Positions 16,237 through 23,881 of a stretch of 64,000 nt of DNA are shown piece by piece. The translations under genes were made by a program, and so were the position numbers. Each line of letters opens with the position of its first letter. The stretch's first letter is position 1. The stretch spans positions 107,315 through 171,314 of the forward strand of contig NZ_JPWA01000006.1 in assembly GCF_003326475.1 (NCBI RefSeq). Reading direction: 5' to 3'. The notes below the pieces were generated by a model that did not search any database, was not told the origin of the DNA, and saw only the letters and a program-made list of their open reading frames with translations. The stretch comes from Thalassospira xianhensis MCCC 1A02616. GTDB taxonomy: Bacteria > Pseudomonadota > Alphaproteobacteria > Rhodospirillales > Thalassospiraceae.

Positions 16237-16551
16237 CTGTCCGAAGCCCCGTTCCCGTCTGAGATGACGAATCGTAACGACTCGCCAGAATCCTTGCAAT
16301 AGCCAATAAAAACAACGAGTCGTTTCAATTGCTTAGATCGGCGACAAACTCGGTATCCGACATATTCCGGTTCGCGACGCGGGCAAAAGACCGCCACATG
16401 CCACTTCGGATGACCAGAAGAATACCTTGATTGGGTTGCGGGAAGATTAACCGGGAAACTGACATCAATAGGGCAAAGACGCGGCCGGTTTTGCCCTATT
16501 TCTGCTTGAACCTACCTATCGACTGAAATGGTGCATGCCGTGCCTGTCTGC
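16237..16551. other. Intergenic region, 315 bp, with one hairpin
   Basis: This lies upstream of the TPR gene and downstream of the GGDEF-EAL gene. The one structure seen is an 11-bp perfect stem AATAGGGCAAA / TTTGCCCTATT at 16467-16500 with a 12-nt loop and a weak T-run (TTTCTG) on the plus strand. It may be a weak terminator for the GGDEF-EAL transcript. I see no further gene. Confidence 0.5.
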
Positions 16552-18552
16552 TTAGCGGATGACAGTCGACGTTACGGCGAGATTGCGGCTTGCCATATTT
16601 AGCAAGGCATCCCAATCCAGTTCCGCCGATGGGCGGGCAAAGAAAAACCCCTGCGCAAGATGCCCGCCAAGACGCAGAACTTCATCACGCTGTTCGGGGG
16701 TTTCCACGCCTTCGATCACACAATCTGCGCCAAGATTTTCGCACATATCAATCACGGTTTTAACAATCCGCTGGCTGCGTTCACTGGTCACAATTGGCTC
16801 GATAAAGCTGCGATCAATCTTCAGGCAGTCAAATTCCAGTTCATGAACATAGCGTAGGCTGGAATACCCGATCCCGAAATCATCCAATGCAACCTTTGCA
16901 CCGTGCCGGCGCAAATAGCGAATGCTGGCACGGGCCGAAACGAAATCGCGCAGCAGTGCCGTTTCGGTCACCTCGAAGGTCAAACGACCGGCATCAATCC
17001 CAAAGAACTTTATCTGGTCGATAAGCCAGTGTGCCATATCCGGCAAAACAATATCGCGAGCCGAAAGATTGAAAGAAAGCGGCACGTCCCGAGGCCAGCC
17101 GCTCATGGATTTCAGGGCTTTCTGGAACAGGATCGTCGATAATGTCCCGACCAGCCCGGTCTTCTCGGCCACGGGGAAAAACATTTCCGGTGAAACCCGA
17201 CCCATTTCTCCATTATCCCACCTTGCGAGCACCTCGATCGAATGCAAACTGCCGCTGCGCAAATCAAAAACCGGCTGGTAATGAATTGATAATTCACTTT
17301 CCAGATCGGCCTTGCGCAGGGCCTGTTCGATCTGGCTGTCATGGCGGATAAGGGTTTCATGATGGGCCGCAAAAAGCACCGGATGGCCGGGCATGTTTTT
17401 CTTGGCGTAATAAAGCGCGAAATCGGCACGCTCGAACAGGGCGTTGGGTTTACGCGCCACCGCCGGGTAGGTCGCAAAACCAAGCGATGCGGAAAGCTGC
17501 ACCGTTCCCCCGCCAACCTCGAACGGATCATTAAGCGTTCCGCAAAGTTCCCGCCCGATACGGATCAGTTCCGCGGCATCCGTAATATCGTCAAGGATCA
17601 CACCGAATTCATCCCCACCCAGTCGCGCCAACAAGACATCCGGTCCCAGAATGTCGCGTAAGCGGGCGCTGGCTTTGACCAGCACATCATCGCCAGCCGG
17701 ATGGCCATGCACATCATTGACCGGCTTGAATCCGTCCAGATCAATCATCGCAACCGCAAAACGCCCGCCGTTCTTTGCGCGTGCTACCGCTTCGTCAAGA
17801 TGGGAAAAGAATGCGCGGCGGTTGGAAAGACCGGTCAAGGCATCACGAAAGGCCAGTTCACGGTTCTGGTTGGAAAGCTCGATGGTTTTGGTGTGCTGCT
17901 TTTCCAGATCGATTTGCGATTCCACCAGTCCGGAAAACGCCGCGTAGTAGCTTCGGATGATCTGGACAATCATCAAGGATACCATCGCCATATTGGCTGC
18001 AATCGCGACATAGACCTCGTTCCCGGTCGTTCCGAAATGCAGGATGAAAGAGCCCAGAACAATGATGACCACCAAAAGAGCGGCGGGCGGAAAATGCAAC
18101 AGGCAGAAAATACAACCGACCACGGTGATCGAGATAAAATAGGCGACATGCCCCTGCTGATAAGGATCGCCATAGCCAAACATCTTGATCGCCCAGGCGG
18201 TGAAAACAATGCTGATAACTGCGGCCAGAACACGGATACGCCGCAGATGTATGACCGAACTGGCAAAATCATTTGCCGTATCACGCAAGCGCATCCATGC
18301 AAGCCCGCGGATCAAACAGACAATCCCCAGAACCGCTGGAATATAAACCGTCATCCAGTCGGGTGCAGTTCCGTAATGCGTGAAAGCCAGCGCGACCGCG
18401 TTGGCAAAAAGCAGGATGTAAAGTAACGGGATTTGACGGGAGAGGGCCTTGACCTGCGCGCGAACCAGTTCGGGTTGATCTTCCCGAACGCGGAACGTCC
18501 CGACAATGCTCCGGCACAAATCCTTTAACGCCACACCGATGCGCTTTCCCAA
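16552..18552 (-). CDS. GGDEF-EAL membrane protein (c-di-GMP turnover)
   Basis: A 666-aa protein with about five to six TM helices in residues 42-200, a short coiled coil, then GGDEF and EAL. GGDEF at 312-316 is intact, but no RxxD product-inhibition site precedes it. The phosphodiesterase domain keeps its metal and catalytic residues: E440 (EVL in place of EAL), N495 in FNLSARD, E527/E530 in FEVTETAL, DD at 557-558 in ALDDFGIGYSS, K578 and EGVET at 614. It could therefore both make and break c-di-GMP; net activity is not predictable. The N-terminal membrane block resembles MASE-type integral sensors. Confidence 0.92.
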   Translation of the reverse strand: MGKRIGVALKDLCRSIVGTFRVREDQPELVRAQVKALSRQIPLLYILLFANAVALAFTHYGTAPDWMTVYIPAVLGIVCLIRGLAWMRLRDTANDFASSVIHLRRIRVLAAVISIVFTAWAIKMFGYGDPYQQGHVAYFISITVVGCIFCLLHFPPAALLVVIIVLGSFILHFGTTGNEVYVAIAANMAMVSLMIVQIIRSYYAAFSGLVESQIDLEKQHTKTIELSNQNRELAFRDALTGLSNRRAFFSHLDEAVARAKNGGRFAVAMIDLDGFKPVNDVHGHPAGDDVLVKASARLRDILGPDVLLARLGGDEFGVILDDITDAAELIRIGRELCGTLNDPFEVGGGTVQLSASLGFATYPAVARKPNALFERADFALYYAKKNMPGHPVLFAAHHETLIRHDSQIEQALRKADLESELSIHYQPVFDLRSGSLHSIEVLARWDNGEMGRVSPEMFFPVAEKTGLVGTLSTILFQKALKSMSGWPRDVPLSFNLSARDIVLPDMAHWLIDQIKFFGIDAGRLTFEVTETALLRDFVSARASIRYLRRHGAKVALDDFGIGYSSLRYVHELEFDCLKIDRSFIEPIVTSERSQRIVKTVIDMCENLGADCVIEGVETPEQRDEVLRLGGHLAQGFFFARPSAELDWDALLNMASRNLAVTSTVIR

Positions 18553-18662
18553 AGGTTTTCTTACTACAGGAAAATCTTATACGAAAATCCGCGGCAAATG
18601 CAGCCCTTTCAATGCGACCTCAAACAATCGGATGATTTTGTCCCTGATCTCCCTGAAAACTT

Positions 18663-19046
18663 TTACCCATTACTGCCGGTTTTCGATTTTTTGCGCTTGG
18701 CTTTGGCCACCTTTTCCGCTGCCGCACGATGCGCAGCACCAAGTGCCATATGGGCAAATTCCATCAATTGATCAGGCTCGTCCAGCCAGTCACCCGGAAC
18801 CTCGAAATAAGACAGTGTCATCGGGCGACCTGATGGCACACAAAAGGGTGCCATACCTTGCGCATCGTAGGCCCCGGCAGTTTGTTCATCGCCTTTCAGA
18901 TACAGCACATCGTCATCAATGATCGCAAAAAATACCCCATCGCAATAAAGCCCGAATGCACCAAACATCCGGTTCGGGCGGATGTTTCCCTGTGGGGATA
19001 ACAATTCGCTTACCATCTGGACAAATTCGTTATCGGCCGATGCCAT
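18663..19046 (-). CDS. TfoX/Sxy N-terminal domain protein
   Basis: A 127-aa protein with the TfoX_N fold: NRMFGAFGLYCDGVFFAIID followed by DVLYLKGDEQT and the aromatic strand MTLSYFEVPGDWLDEPDQL. The C terminus is a Lys-rich tail (EKVAKAKRKKSKTG). Full-length TfoX/Sxy proteins regulate competence in gammaproteobacteria, but stand-alone N-domains in alphaproteobacteria have no settled role. The ATG at 19046 overlaps the end of the WYL regulator by 17 nt and has GGGGGAA eight bases upstream, so the two are probably cotranslated. Confidence 0.85.
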   Translation of the reverse strand: MASADNEFVQMVSELLSPQGNIRPNRMFGAFGLYCDGVFFAIIDDDVLYLKGDEQTAGAYDAQGMAPFCVPSGRPMTLSYFEVPGDWLDEPDQLMEFAHMALGAAHRAAAEKVAKAKRKKSKTGSNG

Positions 19047-19734
19047 TGAGGATTTCCCCCTCGACGCCTTCGGAAATCAGGTAGTCACGCAATGTCCGCC
19101 CCGGTGTTGGTCGGAAATGATCTGCGGTGATCTGCATGTTCTTGATCCGGTCTGCACGGAAAACGCGGAAGGCCTGGCGAAGTTCGCACCAGCTTGCCAA
19201 CAGCCAGATGGTGCCAAAAAACAGCATCCCCAACGGCCAGACCCGCCGGTTGGTGTCATCCCCCTTGGCATCGGTATAATCAATGTTGATCAGGTGCCGT
19301 TCACGGATGGCACGCCGCAAATCAGGCATCGAAATCGCAATCGGGGCCTGTGCGATTTCGGCAATCGCAATCGGCACCCCGCCAATTAGGCCACGCATTT
19401 TTTCCGGCAAGACCGCCTCGATCTTTGTCAGTGCATCACCCGCGGCACGCGCCATTTGCGGATCGGTCCAGCTTTGAACCATGCGGGCGGCCACCACCAG
19501 TGCCTCGATCTCGTCAGCGTCAAACATCAGTGGCGGCAGGTCATAACCATCGCGCAGGATATACCCCACCCCTGCCTCGCCCTCGACCGGAACACCGGAC
19601 GCGGCAAGATCGCGGATATCGCGGTAAATCGTGCGTTCGGAAACTTCCAGTTCCTCGGCAAGTTCGCGCGCCCGGCACAGTTTGCGACGGCGTAAAATCT
19701 GCACAAGACGGAAAAGTCGGTCGGCCCTTCTCAT
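19030..19734 (-). CDS. HTH-WYL (YafY-type) transcriptional regulator
   Basis: A 234-aa regulator. Residues 1-60 form a winged helix of the HTH_11 type (ADRLFRLVQILRRRKLCRAR then LAEELEVSERTIYRDIRDLA). The C-terminal half is a WYL domain (INIDYTDAKGDDTNRRVWPL then GTIWLLASWCELRQAFRVFR). WYL proteins sense nucleotides or other small ligands. The start at 19734 has AAGGAGC five bases upstream. A VOC-family gene diverges 125 bp away, and the intervening DNA contains a 24-nt palindrome suited to a dimeric repressor. Regulation of the divergent VOC operon and of itself is therefore likely. Confidence 0.9.
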   Translation of the reverse strand: MRRADRLFRLVQILRRRKLCRARELAEELEVSERTIYRDIRDLAASGVPVEGEAGVGYILRDGYDLPPLMFDADEIEALVVAARMVQSWTDPQMARAAGDALTKIEAVLPEKMRGLIGGVPIAIAEIAQAPIAISMPDLRRAIRERHLINIDYTDAKGDDTNRRVWPLGMLFFGTIWLLASWCELRQAFRVFRADRIKNMQITADHFRPTPGRTLRDYLISEGVEGEILNGIGR

Positions 19735-19775
19735 GTTCGCTCCTTTCTCAGCATGACCGAGAATTTATCATAACG

Positions 19776-19799
19776 CTCCTGACAGGCTCCTGTCAGGAG
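19776..19799. promoter_or_regulatory. Operator palindrome for the WYL regulator (predicted)
   Basis: CTCCTGACAGG and its exact reverse complement CCTGTCAGGAG are separated by CT, an 11-bp perfect inverted repeat. It lies midway between the divergent WYL regulator and the VOC gene. A further half-site, GTCAGGAG, recurs at 19845-19852 and overlaps the Shine-Dalgarno of the VOC gene. Confidence 0.75.
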
Positions 19800-19859
19800 G
19801 CATGTGCAAACATGACAATTATCGGGAACAGGGTTTCAACATTCGTCAGGAGTAAATCA

Positions 19860-20297
19860 ATGAGAGTTACTAGCGCCTTTCCGATTATCGTCACCGAAAA
19901 GCTGGCAGAAAGCCGGACTTTTTACGAAGAACTCGGCTTCGTCGCGGTCTTTGCCGGGGATTGGTATATCCAACTCGTCTGGCCTGACTGCATGGAGGTC
20001 CAGGTTGGATTAATGAAGCCTGACCATCCAACACAACCACCCCTGTTCCATGGCAGGACGCTGGGGGATGGCAGCATCTTTGGCATCAGCGTCGAGGACG
20101 CCAAAACTGCCGCCGATGAACTCCTCGCCAAGGGTTTCGAATTTGCGCTCGAACTGCGCGACGAACCATGGGGCCAGCGTCATTTCACCCTGCTTGACCC
20201 CAATGGGGTAAGGATCGATATCGCCAGTCAGGACGCCGAAATGAGTGATGAATATGCCAAGGATTTCCTGATGCCGGTCGAAAACATCCCGGCCTGA
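19860..20297 (+). CDS. VOC-family (glyoxalase/bleomycin-resistance fold) protein
   Basis: A 145-aa protein with paired beta-alpha-beta-beta-beta modules: FPIIVTEKLAESRTFYEELG at the start and RHFTLLDPNGVRIDIASQD at the end. Most VOC proteins bind a metal with His/Glu ligands; here the first strand lacks the usual early His, so binding without catalysis is possible. The ATG at 19860 is chosen for CAGGAG eight bases upstream. A divergent WYL regulator and a palindromic operator precede it. YafY-type regulator plus VOC gene is a recurrent pairing in proteobacteria; the ligand is unknown. Confidence 0.85.
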   Translation: MRVTSAFPIIVTEKLAESRTFYEELGFVAVFAGDWYIQLVWPDCMEVQVGLMKPDHPTQPPLFHGRTLGDGSIFGISVEDAKTAADELLAKGFEFALELRDEPWGQRHFTLLDPNGVRIDIASQDAEMSDEYAKDFLMPVENIPA

Positions 20298-20354
20298 TCC
20301 CCTTCGCGTCACCAGTATTCGTGCTCACCATAACCAAATTCTGGAACCAAACAC

Positions 20355-20762
20355 ATGATCCTTGATCACGTTTCGCTCCCCGTGTCGGATTTTGAAAAAT
20401 CAAAGGCCTTCTATGTCGCTGCCCTTGCCCCTCTAGGTGTATCGATCCAATACGAAGAAGGTGTAGATGCCACCGGCACAACGCCCTTTGTCGGATTTGG
20501 CAATGAAGCCGGACCGGCATTCTGGCTCGGCGGTCATATGAAAGCCGACCAGCATATGTCCCATGTCGCCTTCAAGGCAAAAGACCGCCCCACGGTCGAT
20601 GCCTTTTATGCTGCTGCATTGGCCGCAGGCGGAATCGATAACGGAGCACCCGGCATCCGGGGGCATTACGGTGAACATTACTATGCTGCTTTCATCCTTG
20701 ATCCGGATGGCATCAATATCGAGGCCGTTTGCCACCTTCCACCCGATGCAGGCGCGTCATGA
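20355..20762 (+). CDS. VOC-family protein, second copy
   Basis: A 135-aa VOC protein. It begins MILDHVSLPVSDFEKSKAFY, with the early His (position 5) typical of the metal site, and ends YAAFILDPDGINIEAVCH with the C-terminal Glu. It follows the first VOC gene by 57 nt and overlaps the next gene by 4 nt (ATGA), so the three are probably cotranscribed under the WYL operator. The ligand is unknown. Sequence similarity to the first VOC protein is low, so it is not a recent tandem duplicate. Confidence 0.85.
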   Translation: MILDHVSLPVSDFEKSKAFYVAALAPLGVSIQYEEGVDATGTTPFVGFGNEAGPAFWLGGHMKADQHMSHVAFKAKDRPTVDAFYAAALAAGGIDNGAPGIRGHYGEHYYAAFILDPDGINIEAVCHLPPDAGAS

Positions 20763-21238
20763 AGAAAAAGGTATTCCTGCCAACCCTGATGTTCTTTTTG
20801 CTGCCGGGTTTCAATAGCCCGGCGCAATCCGCCGACCCCGAGCATGTCATCAACACGGACGAAAAGCAGGTTCTTGATACCGTTCTGTCAATGACACGGG
20901 CATTCGAGAACCGCGATATCGAAGGCGTTCTGTCGCATTACGACCATGATGCGGTTATTGCCTTTACCCCCGGTACCGCCACAAGCGGAGCCGGGGAAAT
21001 CCGCGAACAGTTCCTTCAGTTTTTTGCTATCAATCCGGCCTTTGATTACGGCGGGCACAAGGTGTTCGTCACCGATGATACCGCCCTTCACATAGCACCA
21101 TGGACGATGCAGGGAACGGCACCGGATGGAATTCAAATCAATGAGAAGGGCCTTTCGGTTTCTGTCCTGAAACGAATGAACGGCAATGTATGGCGGATTA
21201 TTGTCGATGATCCCTATGGGGGGTTACTGGCACAATAA
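20759..21238 (+). CDS. Exported SnoaL/DUF4440-like protein
   Basis: A 159-aa protein with a signal peptide (KKKVFLPTLMFFLLPGFNSP, cleavage near AQSA) and a single NTF2-like cone domain: VLDTVLSMTRAFENRDIEGV then LSHYDHDAVIAFTPGTATSG, and a final strand with GNVWRIIVDDP. This is the SnoaL or ketosteroid-isomerase fold. It probably binds a small hydrophobic molecule in the periplasm. The ATG at 20759 overlaps the preceding stop, which indicates translational coupling. Pairing of VOC and SnoaL-like genes is common, but no reaction can be assigned. Confidence 0.78.
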   Translation: MKKKVFLPTLMFFLLPGFNSPAQSADPEHVINTDEKQVLDTVLSMTRAFENRDIEGVLSHYDHDAVIAFTPGTATSGAGEIREQFLQFFAINPAFDYGGHKVFVTDDTALHIAPWTMQGTAPDGIQINEKGLSVSVLKRMNGNVWRIIVDDPYGGLLAQ

Positions 21239-21253
21239 CCCCAGATTTTTAAG

Positions 21254-21279
21254 GGATGACGTCATAAACCACGTCATCC
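21254..21279. terminator. Convergent hairpin, probable terminator
   Basis: GGATGACGT / ACGTCATCC, a perfect 9-bp stem with an 8-nt loop, lies between the SnoaL-like gene (plus) and the hydrolase gene (minus). The T-run is weak on both strands, so the terminator role is moderate inference. Confidence 0.55.
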
Positions 21280-21897
21280 TGTTCCTTTGACAAAGTCATC
21301 CATCGCGCTTGCCGCTGCGGCAATATTGGCTGCCTGTGTGTGGCCGGATTTCTTGCGCGCATCAAAATCATGATCACCGTCGGGAACCCAGTGCAGGGAT
21401 ACCGCATCCGAAAGACCATAACCCGCCACCTCGTCCGGGCTGCCAAACGGGTCACGCGTTCCGTGACAGATCAGGGTAGGTGTTTTCATTTTCTGTAAAT
21501 GCGCAGTCCGCAGGTTTTCAGGCTTCCCCGGTGGATGAAACGGATAACCAAGGCAGACGACACCACGCACACCAAGGTCATCTGCGACCATACTGGCGAT
21601 CCGCCTGCCCATTGATTTGCCACCAATCACAAGTTTTTCGGGCGTACCAAGCTGTGCCACAACCTGCTGATAAGTTTCGATCAGAACCGGGGCCCGATCC
21701 GGTCCGCGCTCTCGCCCGTCCACCCGGCGTTTCGCCATATAGGGGAATTCAAACCGCGCAACGCGATAACCACATGCCGCCAGACCGGCCGCCATTTCAT
21801 TCATGAACGGGCTATCCATTGCGGCTCCCGCCCCATGCGCCAGCAAAATGGTCTGCTTGGCATCATCAGGCCCGTCAAAGATAAAATCGATGGTCAT
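21274..21897 (-). CDS. Alpha/beta hydrolase (KANL3/Tex30-like)
   Basis: A 207-aa short alpha/beta hydrolase. The oxyanion segment is LLAHGAGAAMDSPFMNE, the nucleophile elbow is IGGKSMGGR-like (here GGKSMGRRIAS), the acid is probably in ICHGTRDPFG, and the His is in VPDGDHDFDARKKSGHT. This arrangement fits the KANL3/Tex30 dienelactone-hydrolase-like subgroup, which is often annotated as a dienelactone hydrolase or alpha/beta hydrolase. Cytosolic; the substrate is unknown. It is monocistronic and converges on the SnoaL-like gene. Confidence 0.82.
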   Translation of the reverse strand: MTIDFIFDGPDDAKQTILLAHGAGAAMDSPFMNEMAAGLAACGYRVARFEFPYMAKRRVDGRERGPDRAPVLIETYQQVVAQLGTPEKLVIGGKSMGRRIASMVADDLGVRGVVCLGYPFHPPGKPENLRTAHLQKMKTPTLICHGTRDPFGSPDEVAGYGLSDAVSLHWVPDGDHDFDARKKSGHTQAANIAAAASAMDDFVKGTG

Positions 21898-22125
21898 GAC
21901 AATCGGGTTTCCCTGTTCCTGTGGCGATCAAAAACATAAGCCATCGCGATTGATCGGGCCAAGTCCCAATCCCCTGCCTGCCCGCTGTTTCCCCGCTATT
22001 CATCCGAAAAACTCGCCATATCAGGATGTTTCGGTTTATCATGATCCTTCCCCAAAGCAGTGCGCCAGGCTCAAACGGCGTCGCCATCCGCCCCGATCCT
22101 ATACCTTGCCCCAATCAGGTGCCCC

Positions 22126-22707
22126 ATGCCCAAAGACCAAATCCTGCTGGATCCGGCGCGTACCGCCCTTGTCATGATCGACCTGCAGAATGGCATTCTG
22201 GCCCAGCCCCTGCATCCGCGAAGCGGTGATGTGGTGCTTGAAAATGCCCGCAATCTGATCGCCAAATTCCGTTCGGCCAACGCCCCCATCGTTCTGGTCC
22301 GCGTTTACTGGTCTTCTGACATGGCCGATGCCCCGCACCAGATGGTCGATCTGCCATCCGTCCCGGCGAAATGCCCGCCCGAAGATTGGGGCACCCTTGT
22401 GGATGACTTGATACAACCCGGCGATATTGTCATTACCAAACATCAATGGGGCGCGTTTTACGGCACCGATCTTGATCTGCAGCTTCGCCGTCGCGGGATT
22501 GACACCATCGCCCTTGGCGGTGTTGTCACCAATTTCGGCGTGGAATCCACCGCCCGGTCGGCGTGGGAACATGGCTATAACATCTTGATTGCCGAGGATA
22601 CCACCGCCACCAAATCGGTTGAAATGCACCAGTTTTCAATCACCGAAATCCTGCCGCGCATCGCTCGCATCCGCCAATCAACCGAACTGACCTTTAGCAC
22701 CCAATAA
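22126..22707 (+). CDS. Isochorismatase-family protein, YecD-like
   Basis: A 193-aa cysteine-hydrolase-fold protein. It resembles E. coli YecD closely in the segment KHQWGAFYGTDLDLQLRRRG and the following TNFGVESTARSAWEHGYN. The Asp (MIDLQNG) and Lys (ITKHQWG) of the usual Asp-Lys-Cys triad are present, but the Cys position is Gly in TNFGVES. A hydrolase working through Cys is therefore unlikely. YecD itself has the same change and no well-established reaction that I know of. The ATG at 22126 follows CAGGTG; it leads directly into the membrane protein gene 28 nt downstream. Confidence 0.85.
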   Translation: MPKDQILLDPARTALVMIDLQNGILAQPLHPRSGDVVLENARNLIAKFRSANAPIVLVRVYWSSDMADAPHQMVDLPSVPAKCPPEDWGTLVDDLIQPGDIVITKHQWGAFYGTDLDLQLRRRGIDTIALGGVVTNFGVESTARSAWEHGYNILIAEDTTATKSVEMHQFSITEILPRIARIRQSTELTFSTQ

Positions 22708-22735
22708 CCTTGTCGCCCCAAACAAAGGCTTTCCC

Positions 22736-23878
22736 GTGCCAGATACCTCGCCCCATGCGCCCCACGCACCCAAGCCCCCCAAACCCAACTCGCCCCCTGA
22801 TCGGGAAAAGCTCGGCAAAATGCCATATCTTCTGCAATGGGGATTGCTGATTGGTGTTTCGCTTGTGCTGTCCGTGATCCTGCATGACGCGGATATCCCG
22901 GCGGCCCTTTTGCTCGGCCCGATGATTATCGGTATTGTCATGGGTACAAATGGTGCCACCATCGCCATGCCAAAACCGATCTATCTTGGCGCACAATCGG
23001 TACTTGGCTGCATGGTCGGCGGATCGATGACCGCCGGGATCATCACATCTTTCATGCATGACTGGCCGCTGGTTCTGGGTGTTACCGCACTGACCCTGAT
23101 CGCCAGCAGCTTTCTGGGCTGGGTTCTTTGCATCAAACAGGTCCTGCCGGGGACGGCAGGCATCTGGGGATCATCACCGGGTGCCGCATCCGCCATGGTC
23201 ATCATGGCCGAGGCCTTTGGCGCCGACGCCAGGCTTGTGGCCTTCATGCAATATGTCCGGGTGGTGATTGTGGTTGCCGTGGCATCAAGTGTTGCCAATT
23301 TCTGGGTCGATCCGGCATTGGCGGCGGCCCATCCGCATCAATGGTTTAGCCCGTTTGATATTGGCGATTTTGGTATCACAGTGGCAATCGCCGTCATCCT
23401 GTGCATTGTCGGGGCAAAGTCACGTTTGCCATCGGGGCCGCTTCTGGTGCCGATGATCGTCGTCATGGTGTTAAGCATCACCGGTATGGTCGATATCGTC
23501 CTGCCAGAATGGTTTCTTGGTCTGACCTATGCCGTGATCGGCTGGATGATCGGGTTGAAGTTCACGCCTGCGGTTTTACGCCACGCGGCGTACGCTCTGC
23601 CGAAAATCCTGATTTCGATTTTCGTTCTGATCGGTTTTTGTGCCGGGATATCGGTTTTGCTGGTGATTTTCATGGATGTTGATCCACTGACCGCTTATCT
23701 CGCCACCAGCCCCGGCGGGCTTGACTCGGTCGCCATCATCGCGGCCAGCACCAATGTCGACCTGTCCTTCATTCTGGTGCTACAGGCAACGCGCTTTTTC
23801 ATGGTGCTGCTGTTTGGTCCGCCATTGGCACGCATGGTGGCAAAGCGCACATCGAAATTCCCCGACAGGATAGTCTAA
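22736..23878 (+). CDS. AbrB-family integral membrane protein
   Basis: A 380-aa protein with a Pro-rich cytosolic N terminus (HAPHAPKPPKPNSPPDREK) and about ten TM helices in two related halves, each carrying a Gly-rich repeat (GAQSVLGCMVGGSMTAGI and GLTYAVIGWMIGLKFTP). The conserved GTAGIWGSSPGAASAMVIMA and YLATSPGGLDSVAIIA pair is the mark of the AbrB duplication family (not the AbrB DNA-binding protein). Members are putative transporters, sometimes misnamed ammonia monooxygenases. The start is GTG at 22736. It is in an apparent two-gene operon with the YecD-like gene. Confidence 0.82.
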   Translation: MPDTSPHAPHAPKPPKPNSPPDREKLGKMPYLLQWGLLIGVSLVLSVILHDADIPAALLLGPMIIGIVMGTNGATIAMPKPIYLGAQSVLGCMVGGSMTAGIITSFMHDWPLVLGVTALTLIASSFLGWVLCIKQVLPGTAGIWGSSPGAASAMVIMAEAFGADARLVAFMQYVRVVIVVAVASSVANFWVDPALAAAHPHQWFSPFDIGDFGITVAIAVILCIVGAKSRLPSGPLLVPMIVVMVLSITGMVDIVLPEWFLGLTYAVIGWMIGLKFTPAVLRHAAYALPKILISIFVLIGFCAGISVLLVIFMDVDPLTAYLATSPGGLDSVAIIAASTNVDLSFILVLQATRFFMVLLFGPPLARMVAKRTSKFPDRIV

Positions 23879-23881
23879 CCC

